DNA of 64,000 bases, from the NCBI RefSeq assembly GCF_021917145.1, contig NC_061075.1, positions 5,169,240 through 5,233,239 on the forward strand. The letters run 5' to 3'. Position numbers and translations under genes: made by a program. This document shows, one piece after another, positions 35,964-50,900 of this stretch (position 1 is the stretch's first letter; every line of letters begins with the position of its first letter). Source of the stretch: Hypomesus transpacificus (lineage: Eukaryota; Chordata; Actinopteri; Osmeriformes; Osmeridae). The notes below the pieces were generated by a model. The model saw only the letters and a list, made by a program, of their open reading frames with translations. It ran no database searches and was not told the origin of the DNA.

Positions 35964-38900
35964 ATGGACGAAGTGATGGAGAACAAGGAAAAGAAGAATT
36001 GTATTGCCCCAGCAATAAAGGCTTTTGAGCATTATGATTATTCAAAGGCCAAATTGTGTTCTAGCATTAAATGGCTAGTGGCCAAAGCATATGGGCCAGG
36101 TAGGTGTTGTTTTTTCTTCTATTTTTCTAAATGCATGGTAAGATAGCAGGTCAAAACACTATATTTGATAACAACTGTCAACCATTTATCCATTGCGTAT
36201 TCACGACATTGTTGCTTAACTCTTCAAACCCATTTAAATGTGTGCAAAACATTGGCCAACAGTTTGAGGGGAAAATCAATACACACATATTTCAAGCACC
36301 TAATTCAATTGGAGTTGATAAGTGGGAAAACTTACACCCCACAACAAATATGGCACACACAAGAACTAGGCTTATTGAAGAGCTCCACTCAAGAAATGAC
36401 TGCAGCATGATCTTTACTGGTTGAGATGGATGCATATAAACATGCAGGTGTGAACAGATGACACTAATGATCTCATAACAAACAGACTTCGAGTGTCACT
36501 GACCTCACCACCATTGATTGGGGATCCAAAATCTACTTATGGATCATCACCCAAGGTTTAGCTAAACAGCCTCCCATTAGCGTGAAAGGCTTTACACGAC
36601 ACGTATCAAGAAATCATTTTTGTTAGGGTGAAGCAGTCAAACACAATATTCATCTTAAATCCAATACTATGTTATATATATTTTTAGTTTGAATGACCAT
36701 GTTTTGTATAAGAAGGCTACTGTAAAACTCAGACCTTTACCTCACTTGATTTGTGGGGGTCGGGGATGGTGATTGGATGTGTTCATCCATTATGTGAGTC
36801 ACCTCAGCTCAGATGTTTTCCATCTTACTCAGTTGCTGTGAGCTATAGTGTGTCTCAGTAACATGGTGAAAACATAGAACTGTTCCTCCTCAGATTGATC
36901 CATATCATCGTCAAGGGCCAGGTCCATTTTGTGGAGAGTAAATATAAGCAGGTCATGGGGTGACTTTTGGGTCACTTGAATTATTTTCCTTAAGGTCACC
37001 CCCTGAGTCTAATGTTTGGATCTCATTGGCCTATGTAAACCCTTTCCTCACCGTAGACAGTAATTTTACCAAGGTTCCCGATCCGCAAGCAAGCTGGAAA
37101 GAGATTGCCACCTAAAAATCAACAATGAACCAAAACAGGCCTTATTCAAAACTTTACATAGGTTTAACCCTCTGTGCTATAGGGTTGATTCAGTCGTTTA
37201 GCTTTGTTTTTTTGTCAGCAGTTTGCATGCTTAAAGAGGAATTGTGTTCTACTCACTGCTTGCTCGTTTTAAGTGCTCATAGCTCAGGATGAGTTTGCTT
37301 AGCCGCGGGATACTTATGATGTACACTATGGTGTTCACCCACTCATGCAGGAAAGACAATTAAGTCTGCACAGTGCTTTGATAAAGCCAAGCTGATGAAA
37401 ATATGAAATAGGCTGTGCTCTTATGTCTGCACCATATCTTTTATAGTGAGTTTCCTAACTTGTTGTCTTGTTAATTTGAGATCGATGTGGAAAAATGGCA
37501 AAAATTACATGTTGATAAACCTTTTTTTGAAACTAATAGATAACGCAGTGTGCAATTTGGAATGCCCTCTTCTTGAAACTCTGCCTTAAGCTGTTGTCCA
37601 TAAAAGACCAACAGTACGGGTGGATTTTAAGACAATGTTGGCTAATGAGGACTTGCATGGTCCCCATGCACTCCAAATTGCGATGATCTTCCTTTGTAAC
37701 TGAACTCCAACAAGATGTCTTCTGGCTTGCTCTTCAGGGTCTGGATATGTAATCAAGACCAGCTGCTATTCATATACAAGTGTATGGATTGTAAACATCC
37801 CATAACAAAGTGCGGCTTGGTAAAGGACAACATAACACAATGTTGGGGGTTAGGAGTGGTTTTAATTTTGTTGTATGATTCTCTTTGCAGACATACTGCA
37901 TACCCTACAGCTGTTGAGCCCTTCTTATTTTGCTTTCCCCCGCTGTATATCTGAAAATACAGAATCGCCAAACCAGACCTTCCTTGCACTGTAGTTTCAA
38001 TGAGGTCTGAATGAACTGGGGGGATTCCAAAAATACTGTCCCATGAGGAAGAGCCAGAGCCAGTCTTCAAGCTCCATCCTAAGCTTCCTAAAATACTTTT
38101 GAAAAAAAAACACGCAGAGCTAGTGGGCATAGGCACACACAAAGACTGCTGAGTTTGGAAGGACCATTTTTACTGTGGATTTTTGGCTAATAGGTTTGCT
38201 GCCTGGTTCTATGATGATAACAGGTTTAGTACACTCTAGACCTCGGTATTTATATCTCATCCTGACCCCTACCTCGGGGTTTACTCACAACTTGTGTGGA
38301 AACTGATGACATTAAACTGTTTTAATAATCTAATATTTTAAGTAAATAATTTTAAAAAACTATTAATTGAATCAATTCATAGATTGTATAAATTATAACA
38401 ATAAATTGCTTAGATTACTTAAAAAGTTTGATGTAATCAGTTTACACAAAAGTTATGTGTATTCTGAATTCATGGGTGAGAAATATTCTCTATTACTAAA
38501 AGCACTGACTTCATTCATCCTTTCTGCATCTTGAATCTTTTTTAACTATCATCCAACATCTGGCAAATTATTCTTGACTACACTGCAGTCTCCAATCAGA
38601 AAGATGTTTTGGGGGACCAGATTTTTTCTCAACTGCATGTGATCAACATTACATCACTGTTTTATGATTAAGTTCTTACATTTTTGACTTCATTCAGTAA
38701 TGGCCAATTCTAAGATAAGACCCTTACTGTAGTTGACTTTATTAATGAGCCAGGGAGTGCCTGTTTTATGAGCTGCTTCTCTCACCCTGTCTGCCTTGAC
38801 TCGCTGAAAGGTGTTAGGGTGACGGGGCGCTAAAAGCCGAGAAGGCCTCTGCCACAGATTTACACACTTAATCAAGCCTACACACAGCTGGTGCCTTGTG

Positions 38901-41900
38901 TGGCATCGAGATTGGCATAAGACTGGGTGGGAGCACTGTTGCTCCTATTTCTTGTCAGTCCCAATTTTGGAATAATCAGGTTGGGGAGTTTTGTATTTGA
39001 TAGATGCCTGTTTAGGGCTATTTTTCAGCTGTCTGCTGTTTCTGTTTCAGCCATCTGCCAAATGAGGAGGTGAATTATTTTAAGTTTAGGACTACCACCA
39101 TTCATATACGACCGACAAATATACACACAGAGTGAATCTGTCCTGTCTCTTTGAGGCAGCATACGGAGAAGGAAGTTCCCAAGAAGCTGGAAGCAGGAGA
39201 GATAGGGAAGGAAGATGAAACAATTGGGTTCCTCCCCTCCTCTAGTTTCCATAGTAACAGAGAGGTTCATCCATTCCTCTCTTTTGAAATTACGCTTGTG
39301 TATGAAGGGCTGAAATATGAACTAGACTCCCACTATCAGACACTGAATCATGGGAACAAGGGTTATTGGCTTAGTGGTTAGAGCATTTGACTGCAAAGCA
39401 AGAACTTTCAGGTTTCTTTGGATAAAAGCATTTGCTAAATGAATACATACGTACATATGTTTGGTGATGGACTAGTGGCCTTTTAAAATATATAAAACCC
39501 CACAATACTAAGATTATGTCAAGAAACCTGAATCATCCTATATGAGGAAAGTCTTAATTTGTGCTTGGATGCGATTTAACAATCTAGTTTTCCTGTGTTT
39601 TTCACCCCCTCTTATTGCACCATCTCTCTATAACAAGGACCCCCTCATCTATTTCTCATTTTCATTACACATAAAGATAAATCAGGTTAAATGCAATTAT
39701 CTTTCCCTCACCTCTCTCCGTCCTACAGACAGTGTCCCGGCCGACTTGAAGGAGCCCTTCTATACAGACCAGTACGACCAGGAGCACCTCAAGCCCCCGG
39801 TGACCAACCTGCTCCTGTCAGCGGACCTCTACTGCAGGGCGGGAAGCCTGATCCTGAAGAGTGACAGCGCCAAGCCCCTGCTGGGCCACGAGGACGTCAT
39901 CCAGGCCTTGGCCCAGCGCGGCCTCTATGTTACTGACCAGGAGCGTAGGGTCACGGAGAGGGACCTCCGAAGCAGGACCCTCTTCTTGGTAAGGGGAGGA
40001 GAAGGGGGAAAGGGAAGTTCAGTGGGAAGGCCGGCGGCCATCTTTGTTGTTATCGCGTTGACCATCTGTATTTCTTTCTAATGTCAGCTTTCTTCTGTGT
40101 TTCTCCTGTTGTGATCGTCTCCTCACTCACTTTATCTGTCAATTGCGCTGATGTTGTCTTTTTTTCTCTGTATATCTGTGTCTTTGTCTGTTTATCTGTC
40201 ATCTGTTTGTGTGTGTTTTTGTCCTCGTGGAGCAATGTGTCTGAGAGCACACAAGCGAAGCAACTCTACAAGGCTCTGCCTTGCTGAAATGAGAGGCAGT
40301 CATTATGCCCCGTCTCAATCACAATAGGAGGCCTTCGTCGTTTGAGTAGTTCTCTATCACAGCGTAATTATCAAACAGGGTTGCAGTGTCTCTACAGGCC
40401 ATTATTGACTGAGGCTTGCTGATTTTTATATCTTCCCTATGCAGATGGTACAGTTATTTAACCTTTTTTCTACTTAGTCTTGTTTTACATTGTGTTCCTT
40501 TTCCATTATTTTGTCTCTTCACAACAATGATTTGCTTCAGTTTGCGGTTAAACAGCACATTTGTGATTTGTGCGTCATTTCTAAGCTTCAGGTTTGGTAG
40601 AAAATATTTGACATTGACAAAAAGGCTGCTCAGGTGGTTTGGGCTTTTGTATCTATTATTAAAGGGAGATTCTATTTGAAGGTAGGACACAGTAGAGAGC
40701 TGAGGGCGAAGAACTGTCATCGCTCCCTCAGTTTGTGGAAAACACCTGCAGTGTTGAGATTCTCAACCGCATCAGAAGTTTTAGAGCTAGGTATTATTTA
40801 GACAAGGGACATCGTTATTTTGTCCCTAAGGAAATAGTCCAAAATGTCCTATACAAGTTTGTGTTTTGTGTTTATGGGAAATCATGAGCAAAATTATTAT
40901 TCTTTTGTAGGGAGGAGAACCATTTTAAGATGCAGTTGCTGCCTCATTTGCGGTTTCATGCAGTCTCATACAAGATTGTCTTATGTAAGAGGCATTGTCA
41001 CATTACCGAATTGAATAAGCTGGTCGAGAAAACCAAATGCCCCCCCTACCCCCTCCGTCTTTCTCTCTCATTCCCTTTCTTTGGCTCTATGGTAAAGACA
41101 CAAATTGCAGCTGCCGCCCACACACACCCACACACATTCTATATTACTCATTCTCTTTTACTCTTATACCTTTAGTATTCATACACATACACACAAAGAG
41201 GACATGTCAGATCTTTAAATAGCTTGTTTTTTTTATGACGCACTCAACCACCCACATCCCTTGATGCAGCATACGATTTGCACCAATGATGGCAAAAAGT
41301 CATTACCAACAGGTGCAGAGAACTATTCCTTCGGTTTACGATTTCCTTATTTTACCGGTACATAGTCCTCACGTATCTTTTCCTGCTTTGTAACAGAATG
41401 GTAAAGAAAAGAAACTTTAGTATAAAGCTTGACTACTCAGTGCTGAGCAAGAAAAATTATGGACGTGTGCGGACATGCAAGCTGGGTATAATATCATCTT
41501 AACTCTGCCCTGGCACTGACATAGGAAAAGCTTCAACCCATCACATGGGGAGGAAGAGGTCTATTCTTTACTGGTGGAGGAGGAGTGGTGCATAATGTTA
41601 CAGTTAGCTAGTTTAACTCAGATCTTACAGCCAACAGGATTAATATTTTTTCACTTCACATTGTCGAACCAGGAGAAGGCTTTTTGCCCTTCAGTAGCCC
41701 TTCTTTCCTCAGCACGCCATCCCCAGGGCCCACTTCTGTGTCTCTGAACCATGTGTTTCTCTTGTGAACACATTAATAAAATATTCTGGATATTGTAGGT
41801 AGTGAATAATGTAGACACTTACAACAACTAATAATAACATTTATTGAGATTGTGATTTAGACCTACTGAAGTTTTGGTTGGCACGACCCTTAATACCTAC

Positions 41901-44900
41901 AGCATGTAGGGGTGGACAGCGTAGGCATATGACTGCTATTGCCTTCAGTTTAGAGGGTTTGAAGTGGTCCCTGTGGCAAGATAAACAGTGTGCAGACCAG
42001 GTGGTTGGCGCATGGAAACAGCGCTTCGCATCCACGTGTCATCATTAACAGACGGTGTATGTGTGTCAGTGTCCGCGTGTGTCCGTGCATGTGTGTGCGT
42101 GCTTGTGCATATGCAAGACAGCGCGAGACTAACCCGTGCACAGGGATTCACAAACCAGATTTATACTTTTACACTTCATGCTCATCGTGATGGTCAGTGT
42201 TATCACTCTAAACAACTGTCTCGAACATGTTTAATATTTAATGGAGGCATAGTAAATAGGCTACACATTTTTTTTCGTGTCAGTACGCTCTGATGTATAG
42301 GTCTTTATCGAAACCACCATCACCATGGAGACGGCTCTGACTACTGTTACGGATGTTTGGAGCCATAGATGGCATCCTTATTCTGGAATATAGAGGACAG
42401 TGCATGTGTATGCCAGATATTGTCGGCCTATATCATAGTCATTGGCATGTAGAGAGAGGTTATAGTCATATTTTGTTTACATTGATAATGCCTTTGAATC
42501 TGTTTCAACTGGGTGCTAAGTCACCAGTGAAATGTGTTAGTGGCCATGATGTTGGTAATATGTAGCTTTAGCTTAAATTGAATTAAAGTGTTTCGTTTCA
42601 AGCTTAGGTTTTATGTAAATCTGCAAAAAAAATTGAATATCCTGATAGTTTCCTCAGCACTTTGCAGTTCAGGCTCCAGTGTTTTGATATCTGACAAACC
42701 TTCTGCATGGAGAATATAAAACAGATGGAACCACCTTGTCGTATTTGTCGATGCATTAGTGAGAAACAGCAGAGTTTACAAGGATTCTAACAAGTCAGCT
42801 GTTCTGTGAAACTGTTGCTCCTTTTCTTGTAACATGTTATATATGCACATAAACTAAATTGCTTCAGGTCATTTTCTTGGGACAATGTCCCCAAGAAAAC
42901 AAATCTGAAATTCATATATTAAATGAATATTGACATAAATTCATCTAAACTTCTTAAAATGTGAGCGTTTTTCACTGCTGTAATCTTATTCATGGTAACA
43001 TGGAACTTACAGGCCTTTGCCGTGTCGGTCAATAATCTGGTGCGGTTGTGACATCTTTCTGACGGCTCCCTGATGCCTCTTTTGAGCTCCTTTGCCCATG
43101 CGCCCCTGGGCAGCTTTGGAAATGACAACCTTCCGATACGATGCTCTGAATTCAGCTAAAAGGTAGACCTTAATAGATGTGATGTGTAGAACTCGAAGGT
43201 TGTCGATTTGTCAGTGTAAAGGCTCTGTGTCCTTACTATCACTGTGCAGTTATGCAAATGTACATCCTATATCGTGAGCCTACATATCCAAAGGATGCAT
43301 TAATTGCATTCTTTTGGGGTCTGGGTTTTTACAATATTTGACTGCTCTATAGTCACTCGCTGGATGTTAGTAAGATAAGAAAGATGTGTTAGGAAAAACA
43401 AGAATTGCTGTCTTTTGTTTGCTTACTGAGGTGAATAGGAAGGCTGTTCTATTGATCTATGATAGACGGATGGATGGAGACGGGGGATAAGTATTGGTGT
43501 ACCTCTCTTCTTTCCCTTCCCTTCTCTTCCCTCCCTCCTTCTTTATCTCCCGCTGCCCTCCATTCCCGCTCCTACTGAGCAGCCATCCGTCTCCATGGTT
43601 ACGTAGTGAGGAGAGGTGGAGGGGTGCGGTCGGTGTGGTGGAGAGGAGGTTTCTCTAGCTCGGAGGGGGAGAATTCTGAATAGCTGTGACCTATGCAGTC
43701 AGCCAATCAGACATCCAGTTCTATACAACTAAGCCATTGTATCTCATTCCTCACTTACATTTAAATATGGAGCTGGAACAGGCACCGTAAGACTCTAAAC
43801 TCCACTACACGTCCTCTCCCAAAATCTCAAAACCAGCCTCTCCCAGTCTCATGTCCGTCCCCCTATACTGATCTCAGACACAAGGATGGGTTAAAGCAAC
43901 AATGTGAAAGAAAGCCTGTCCATGGTGCTTCTGTCTCTGGCGTGTGGAGATGCAGCAATGTGCATCCCTCACAGTGCCGAGGGCTGTTCACAAGAAGTAC
44001 AAAATGGATGAACAAACTCATCACATTACGTTTGAGCCATGAATCTGGACTGTGAGAGATGCCTCACAAATCCATCTGGATTATTAACCCAACTGTAGAC
44101 CCAGTGGTGCTTCCCTTCAATATAGCAGAAATGTTTAAGTTGTATGTCTGCCTCTCTTTTCAATATGTCAGTGTGTTCATCATTCATGTCTGTAAACAAA
44201 CAAACAATAACTGTGGAATGAAGGTGAAGTTATGAGGTTTGTCCAAGCAGGTGCATGGTTTGTTTATTACCCCATGTTTCCGGTGTTCTACTCGTATTTC
44301 TGGGGTCAGATACGTTCTCCGCAAATTTGTATTTTTACCGCAAGGTACGTGGACTCTAAACTACCTCAGGACCAAGGAAATCACAGAAGTCTACAACCAC
44401 AGCGGATTCAAGTTCAAAGTTCCTGAGTAGACTTGCCTGAAAGGGAGGCCAGACACTTTAGGAATGTCTGCTATTTCTTGGCAGGACTTGCCCCTCAAAC
44501 ATGAGCAAATATTAACTTGTTTACTCTAGATGTCTCATCATATTGTTTCTTTATAGGGGTAGTACACAAGAGAAGACTAGCTTCTCCCTTTTAGACTCTA
44601 GCTAGGTTTGTAATCTGCAGTGACTGATGCTCATGAGCCAATGGAAATCACTGTTCATAATCTTCCCACCAATCAGTTTTTATTATTGCCTAGGTCACTA
44701 ACGTGGAGATTAAGTCCGATATTAAGATGGTTCTGATGTTGAACCATGTTCATTCATACTGAGGATAGTGTAGGTATCTGTTGGATCCTTAAGTAATAGC
44801 ATAGTAATCTTGTTGTACCCTCTCTCCCTAACCAGGAGATAAAGATTGATGTCGTTTTGTCATAGACTCAGACTGTACAGTCTTTGTAAAGACTGTAGAA

Positions 44901-47900
44901 ATCAGAGCAGAGGATTTTAGATATATCAGCTAAGCTCGGAAAGGATTTTCTCAAACCAGTCTCAATACTGTGAGAAAATGAAAATTCAAGATTGAGCGAG
45001 TGGATAGAGGTTGGTGTAGAATTCTCTCTTTTCATAGCGGATTCATTTTATTTTCCCAAGGTCTTCTGTTCTGTGCTGAGAGCTTTTCAGTGTCAGGTCA
45101 AGTTGGCGAGAAGTTACCTTGCGTAACACAGATCTCATTTTTAGACATTGCATCTGTCTGTTAATGTTTTTGGACATATGGCAATGTACAGACAGAGCTG
45201 AAGCCACCACCTTTAGTGCTGAAACAATTTTAAATTTCTATATACATTTACATTTATGCATTTCAGCAGACGCTTTTATTCAAAGCGACTTCCAAGAGAG
45301 AGCTTTACAAAAGAGCATAGGTCACTGATCATAACAACGAGGTAGTCCCAAACATTGCAAGCAGCCAAAACGTGAAGCATACATTGTGAAAAAACTAAAC
45401 AAGTGCCAAAAGGGAAGACCCATAAGAGCATGCAGTTATACAAGTGACAAATTAAAACAACATGAACCACAAAAGGTGCAGGACTGTACCTGTAGAAGAA
45501 CAATCAACAGTAAAATATTTCACAGCGAGTACAAGACTTAACTTTGTCCTAACTAACCTACAAGAGCAACAAGTCACTCAATAAGAGTCATTGTGATCCT
45601 GGAGGAAACTAACATCAGGTCCAGCCAAGCATTCCTAAGTGCCGTTGTACTCCAGGAACAAGTGCGTCTTGAGCCTTTTCTTGAAGGTGGACAGTCAGTG
45701 TCCCTGATGGAGGTGGGGAGCAGGTTCCACCATTGGGGGGCCAGGCAGGAGAAGAGCGTAACATACATAACATTTCATTGCAACTTTTAGATTAAAGAAT
45801 CATGAACAAGTGTTACATAATACTCTTTTGGGTAGGACAAGTATGTACATGCACTGCAAGGACTTTTATTTTTTAACTTTTGGGGAGCTTTGCTTCAAAT
45901 ATAATGTCCCTGTGACTTTCAAACCCAATCCGATTGAAACCTCTTGGTTTCAAGACCTCTCATAAGCAATGCCGCTAATGGAACAGACAGAGCTACCATG
46001 TGCAGACCAGCTCATGACGTAAGCGAGCCCTACTGTATGTGTCTTATTATCATGTGTGCAATCATTAGCTCTTTCCTGTTTACTCAAATCTAACCAAGTT
46101 AGCCTGCTCTCTTGGGGCTTCATTTACTAACAGGACTGCGCCCATTTCAGGCGTAAAATAGCGGGTAAAGACATAAAACCGTATTTAAAAAGGCAGCGCA
46201 CTAGAGTAAAAACGCAGATTACCGCTGCTGGGAGGATATAAGGGAAAGTGGGCGTGTGCCTCAAAGATATGGGAGGAGAGGTGTATTTCTTCCTTGTAAC
46301 ATGTTAATGTTAGTTGTAACTTCCTCGAATCACCCATGGTGGCAGTAACATGCAGGCCATTTCTCCCGTCTTTTAACGGCGCGCTAATTAACACTAAAGG
46401 GCGGAGTAAGACGCTGATTGCCCGACGAGGATCTGGTTCGATCAATACCACACAAAATGCGGAAATACACCGTGCGCTATTTGCGGTTGAGCAAAAACGC
46501 AGATTAAGCTGCGGGCGCAATGTTAGTAAATGAGGCCCTTAGTACATTCAACAGTTGCATCTGACGTTTGACAAAACAGTCAAATATGAGAGGGAAAATA
46601 GCCTATCACATAGATTTCATGTTTATGTGAACATAATTGCCATTTATCGGGTTCTGTAAAGGAGAATTCAATGGAGGGTCTATGCCGTGCTTTGTGTCTG
46701 TCAAGGCTTCTCTGAAGATGTACTGCTCTGGCTTAAACTCATGGTATTTTGTTACCAGGAAATAATCTGTCTGCTACACAGCAGTGATGATGTGCATAGC
46801 AGTCAGTAATGTTAATAATAATAATGCTGTCGATAATTAAAATACATCTCTTTTGCTTAGGAGAAATCAATATGAACCTCATAGACCTAATCAGATTAAA
46901 TGAGAGAGCAGAATGTGAAAAGGGCCAAGAAAGGGTGTTGGTGCTAACTATGGTAATGTTGCCGTAGTAATGGGGAGGTTGTTACATTATAGCTCACTAT
47001 CTGCTTTCACATGGTAACGACCAGTTTGGCACAGTGATGTCACGGCATGTGTTCCTGGGGGAAAACGTTTCTACTGAGGTAATACTGTAAGGTAATTTAC
47101 CGAAGCAAAGGAGACTAACAGACTCCATCTCTCTCCCATACACTCACTGTTTCTTCTTTCCCCCTCTTCTCTCTATCTCTTGTTCCATCCCCCCTGACTG
47201 TCCTTTTCAGGTTCATGTGACATTTAGACACAGTCACGTGGTCTGAATTCTCACTTTCCTTTTGCTGGAACTGGCTCTAACTTAGTTGATTTGCACCTGG
47301 TTCATTCAAGCAAAGTAATTCATGATACTGCAATACATAGTATTGTATTCTACTCTATTGAGTAGACTCAATAGAACCCCAAAAAAGCTGATAGTTATGA
47401 AGCAACTGGTTAGGTGCTTGTATTCCAGGCTCCGACCAATGGGACATGGACAAGTACTGTAAAATATGTACATGTTAACACCCATACTGTGTTTCAAACA
47501 ACATTGTTGATACATACACAGTAATACAGTACCACATGTTGTAGTGTTATACCCTTTCTTGTATGCCTGTTTTCTATCAAATATATTTACAGAACTCCAG
47601 TATTAAAAACAAGTTACTACATCCATAAATATTATCATACACACTTGCTGTAACAAAATGTGTGTATTTTCTTGTCATTTGTTGTCTCTGCAGGCCAACA
47701 AAGGATATCAAACCAATATATTTTCACCAATGCTCTCAAGGCAAGGAAAATAACCCTCTCAGTTGAAATTAGTCCCCTGCTGTTGTTTATTTGCTTCAAG
47801 GTTGCCAAGTAAATTTAAACTGTGTCCCTTTCACATAGTACAGTGTGTGTGTGTGTGTGTTAGAGGCAGATAGGGAGGAGGCTCATGTTGTTTCCCCAAT

Positions 47901-50900
47901 GTTTGGATGCCTGAAATTAAGGCCAGCCTCATAAGTCTCTAGAGTATGTTATTAAAAGGGGAGTGATGAGAGAAGGGCGATGCGCTTTGGGGGTTTGTTT
48001 GGATGTAGAGTTGCCAGGTTGGAGCCATACGTAATTACACAGTGCCATACAGGCTAACTATTAGGATCCTCAAATGGTGAATTAGCCTGTTCAGCTACAA
48101 AGATTAAGATCATACATTTGATAATCTTTTATCTCTTCATGGCTGTGACCAATGTTATTGGAGTGCCTCACCCTAGCATTGCGTTTAATTTGTACGTTGT
48201 AAATACCAGAATCACACCAGGCCGAAGTTTCTGCTGTGCATACATTGGGGCCTTTGTACTATAAGTTAGAATGCACCCATTATAACTTAAAAGGGAATCA
48301 CTGAAAAGTAACTTTTTGAAAAGGTTTAGACTGATCTGTAAATTTGTGGACATCGACGTCTTCAGTTTAGCAAACGGGAGAACACACAGTAACATTCAAT
48401 GCTCTGTGATTATAGGGCAGGGATGCCAGCATCACTGTGTTTTGTCATTACAATGGACTGATAGCACTATTCCAGTATGACGGTGGCTAAATCCTGACTG
48501 AACTTGTGGACCCAAAGGCAGGAAGCGCTTTTTATATCACCTTCTCCCCATTGACGTGGGTGCCTTCATTTTCTCCCATGCTTGGAAAGAGAATGTGTGT
48601 CTGTGTGCTTGGTGTGTTGTGTCTGGAGGACAGAGGAGCATATGTGAGTTTTTGGTTGGGGCTGGTGTGTATGTGTGTGCGTGTTCAATAGTTACAGTAC
48701 ATTTTCTCTCGGCAGGCAACACGACCAGGCAAGGCGTCTCTCATAAGTCTGAAATTGGGTTGTGCGACAAGAGACAGACAACTTGTTTCCAGGGCAACAG
48801 CCACCAGGGAAAGGGCAATTGAAACAGACAAGAGAGGGAAAGATAGATTGAGAGACAGAGAGAAAGGGAGAGATACATAGAGAGAGAAATACTTCATGGT
48901 TCACCCGAGAGGTGGCACCCTCTTAATGTCCTTTTAAAACGTCTAAATACTCACACCAAACCAACTCAGTACGACCCACCCACATTTCAAACACTCCTAT
49001 GTTTGTGTTTAGTATCCACACTATCCTTGTAGACCTGAGACCCACAAAAAAAAACAAATGGAAGAGGGCTAGCTAGACTCGCAATAAGAACCCAGTACTG
49101 GGATTACAACCCTAATTACCCCAAATGCTGCTGCCAGAGTTCTGACAGGAACTCGAAAACATATACATATAACTCCTGTCCTTCAGAAACTCCATTGGCT
49201 GCCGGTGTGCCAGAGAATTCATTTTAAAATCTTGCTTTTAGTTTTTAAATCAATAAATGGGTCAGCTCCGTCCTACCTCTCTGACTTGCTGACAGCCCAT
49301 CAACCTACAAGAGCTTTGAGATCTGAAAACGTAGGCCTTTTAACAGTTCCTAGATCGAGACTAAAGACGAGAGGAGATAGAGCATTCTCTATTGCTGCTC
49401 CAAGACTTTGGAATAGTCTTCCTCTGGACATTAGAACAGCACCTTCCTTGTCCGTTTTTAAAGTGAGGTTAAAGACCTTTTTATTTGATGTGTCCTATAG
49501 GGATGAGTGTTGATGCAGTTGTTTTGTCTGTATGTATCTGTTGTCATGTTGATTTTAGCACTCTGTATAGCACATTGGTCAACGAAAGTTGTGTTTAGTT
49601 GTGCTTTATAAATAAAGATTGATTGATTGAACGTGCTAACAGCCCGTTTCCTCTTGCAGAGCGCCCACATGGCGATGATCGACACGCTGATGATGGCGTA
49701 CACGGTGGAGGCGGTGAGCCCGGAGAAGGTGATGGCGTGTTTACGAAAGCACTGCCCCCACGACCCCGACATCGACACGCCCTGTAGAACGGAGGAAGCC
49801 CTGGCTGTCTGGATCAATAAGGTCAGTCACAAAGACTCAGGCAAGAGTTGGACCTCGTCTTGTTCACATCAGGGTGCGTCATATCTTTTGTAAACGGTTT
49901 TAAGTGCTCTTTGGTGTAAGCGTGTTCATTCCAGGATATGTCTGTGAGTGGATTCCATCTAGTGTGTGTGTGTGTGTATGTGTGTGTGCACACGTGTTGG
50001 CATAGCCCCACCTCTTTACATAAAAAGGCCCAGTTTGTTTACATTCCTTTGCTGGGAACACTGGACTGCGGCCAGCTAGAGACTGGAAACACACACATAT
50101 TACTGTTTTCTCTCATGGGATTGGGTACATGTGCATAGAGAGACACATACAGTACAGATAGCCTGACCAGTTCACAAATGCATATTAGTCTTGAACCTCT
50201 CAGTTCATTTTTTATTTCCAAGGGGCATTAGCAACAGGCGTAGATATGACCAGAGCAACAAAACGTCATCTTGGTTTTTCTTGTATTAAATCCGCCCCAT
50301 ATCAGATAAACAGTTGTGATTGGCCTGACCAGATTCTGGTTGTGAAATATGTTTAAATGGTAGGGTGGCCAGACCCATCTGCCAGATAAAATATAACATG
50401 AGCTGTCAGATTCATCTGTTTCTCAAGCTACAGTACAGACACATTAACACATAAATCATTTTCTGACAGAATTTTTATGAAGCAGTTTGATGGTTGATTA
50501 CACAGGTAAACGAGTATCTGAAAGAAATCATCGTTCAGGAGCAAAGGAAGAACGAAACACAGAGCATTGAGTCTGCTGGGAGTCCACGGGTGAGTATTTC
50601 CTAGAAGTTTCTTTTTTCTCCTCCCCTCCTCTCCTCCCCTCTCCTTTCCTTCACACTTCTCTCTTTTCTTCCTCTAACCTCTCCTACCCTCTCTTCTCCC
50701 CTCTCCTTCCCTCCTCTCTCTTCTTCTCCTCTCTCCTCCCCTTCCCTCTCTTCTCCTTCCCACTCCTTTCCTTCCCGCTCCTCCCCTCTCTTCTCCTCGC
50801 CTCCCTTCACCTCTCTTCTCTGCTGTCAGCATTAGCAATCCAGTCAGTGCAGATTGACTAGTACGCATCGCTAATGTGATTGACAGTCCCATTTGGTTAC

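Larger units (their letters stand above)
39989..49659 (+). other. camsap2 intron 2
   Basis: 9.7 kb. Repeats are listed separately. A pyrimidine tract followed by a purine-rich block lies at 43,504-43,672. The rest showed no gene; open frames near 44,232-44,430 have no recognisable product. Confidence 0.65.

Noticed and set aside
44232-44430. Possible extra camsap2 exon or small gene in intron 2
   Set aside because: Three overlapping plus-strand frames exist but none resembles CAMSAP or any protein I recognise, and exon 2 joins exon 3 in frame without it.
49205-49513. Host gene of 102 codons next to camsap2 exon 3
   Set aside because: It is the reverse-transcriptase C-terminus of an L2-type LINE.
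50601-50892. Glu/Arg-rich open frames on the minus strand
   Set aside because: Low-complexity pyrimidine tract; no real coding signal.
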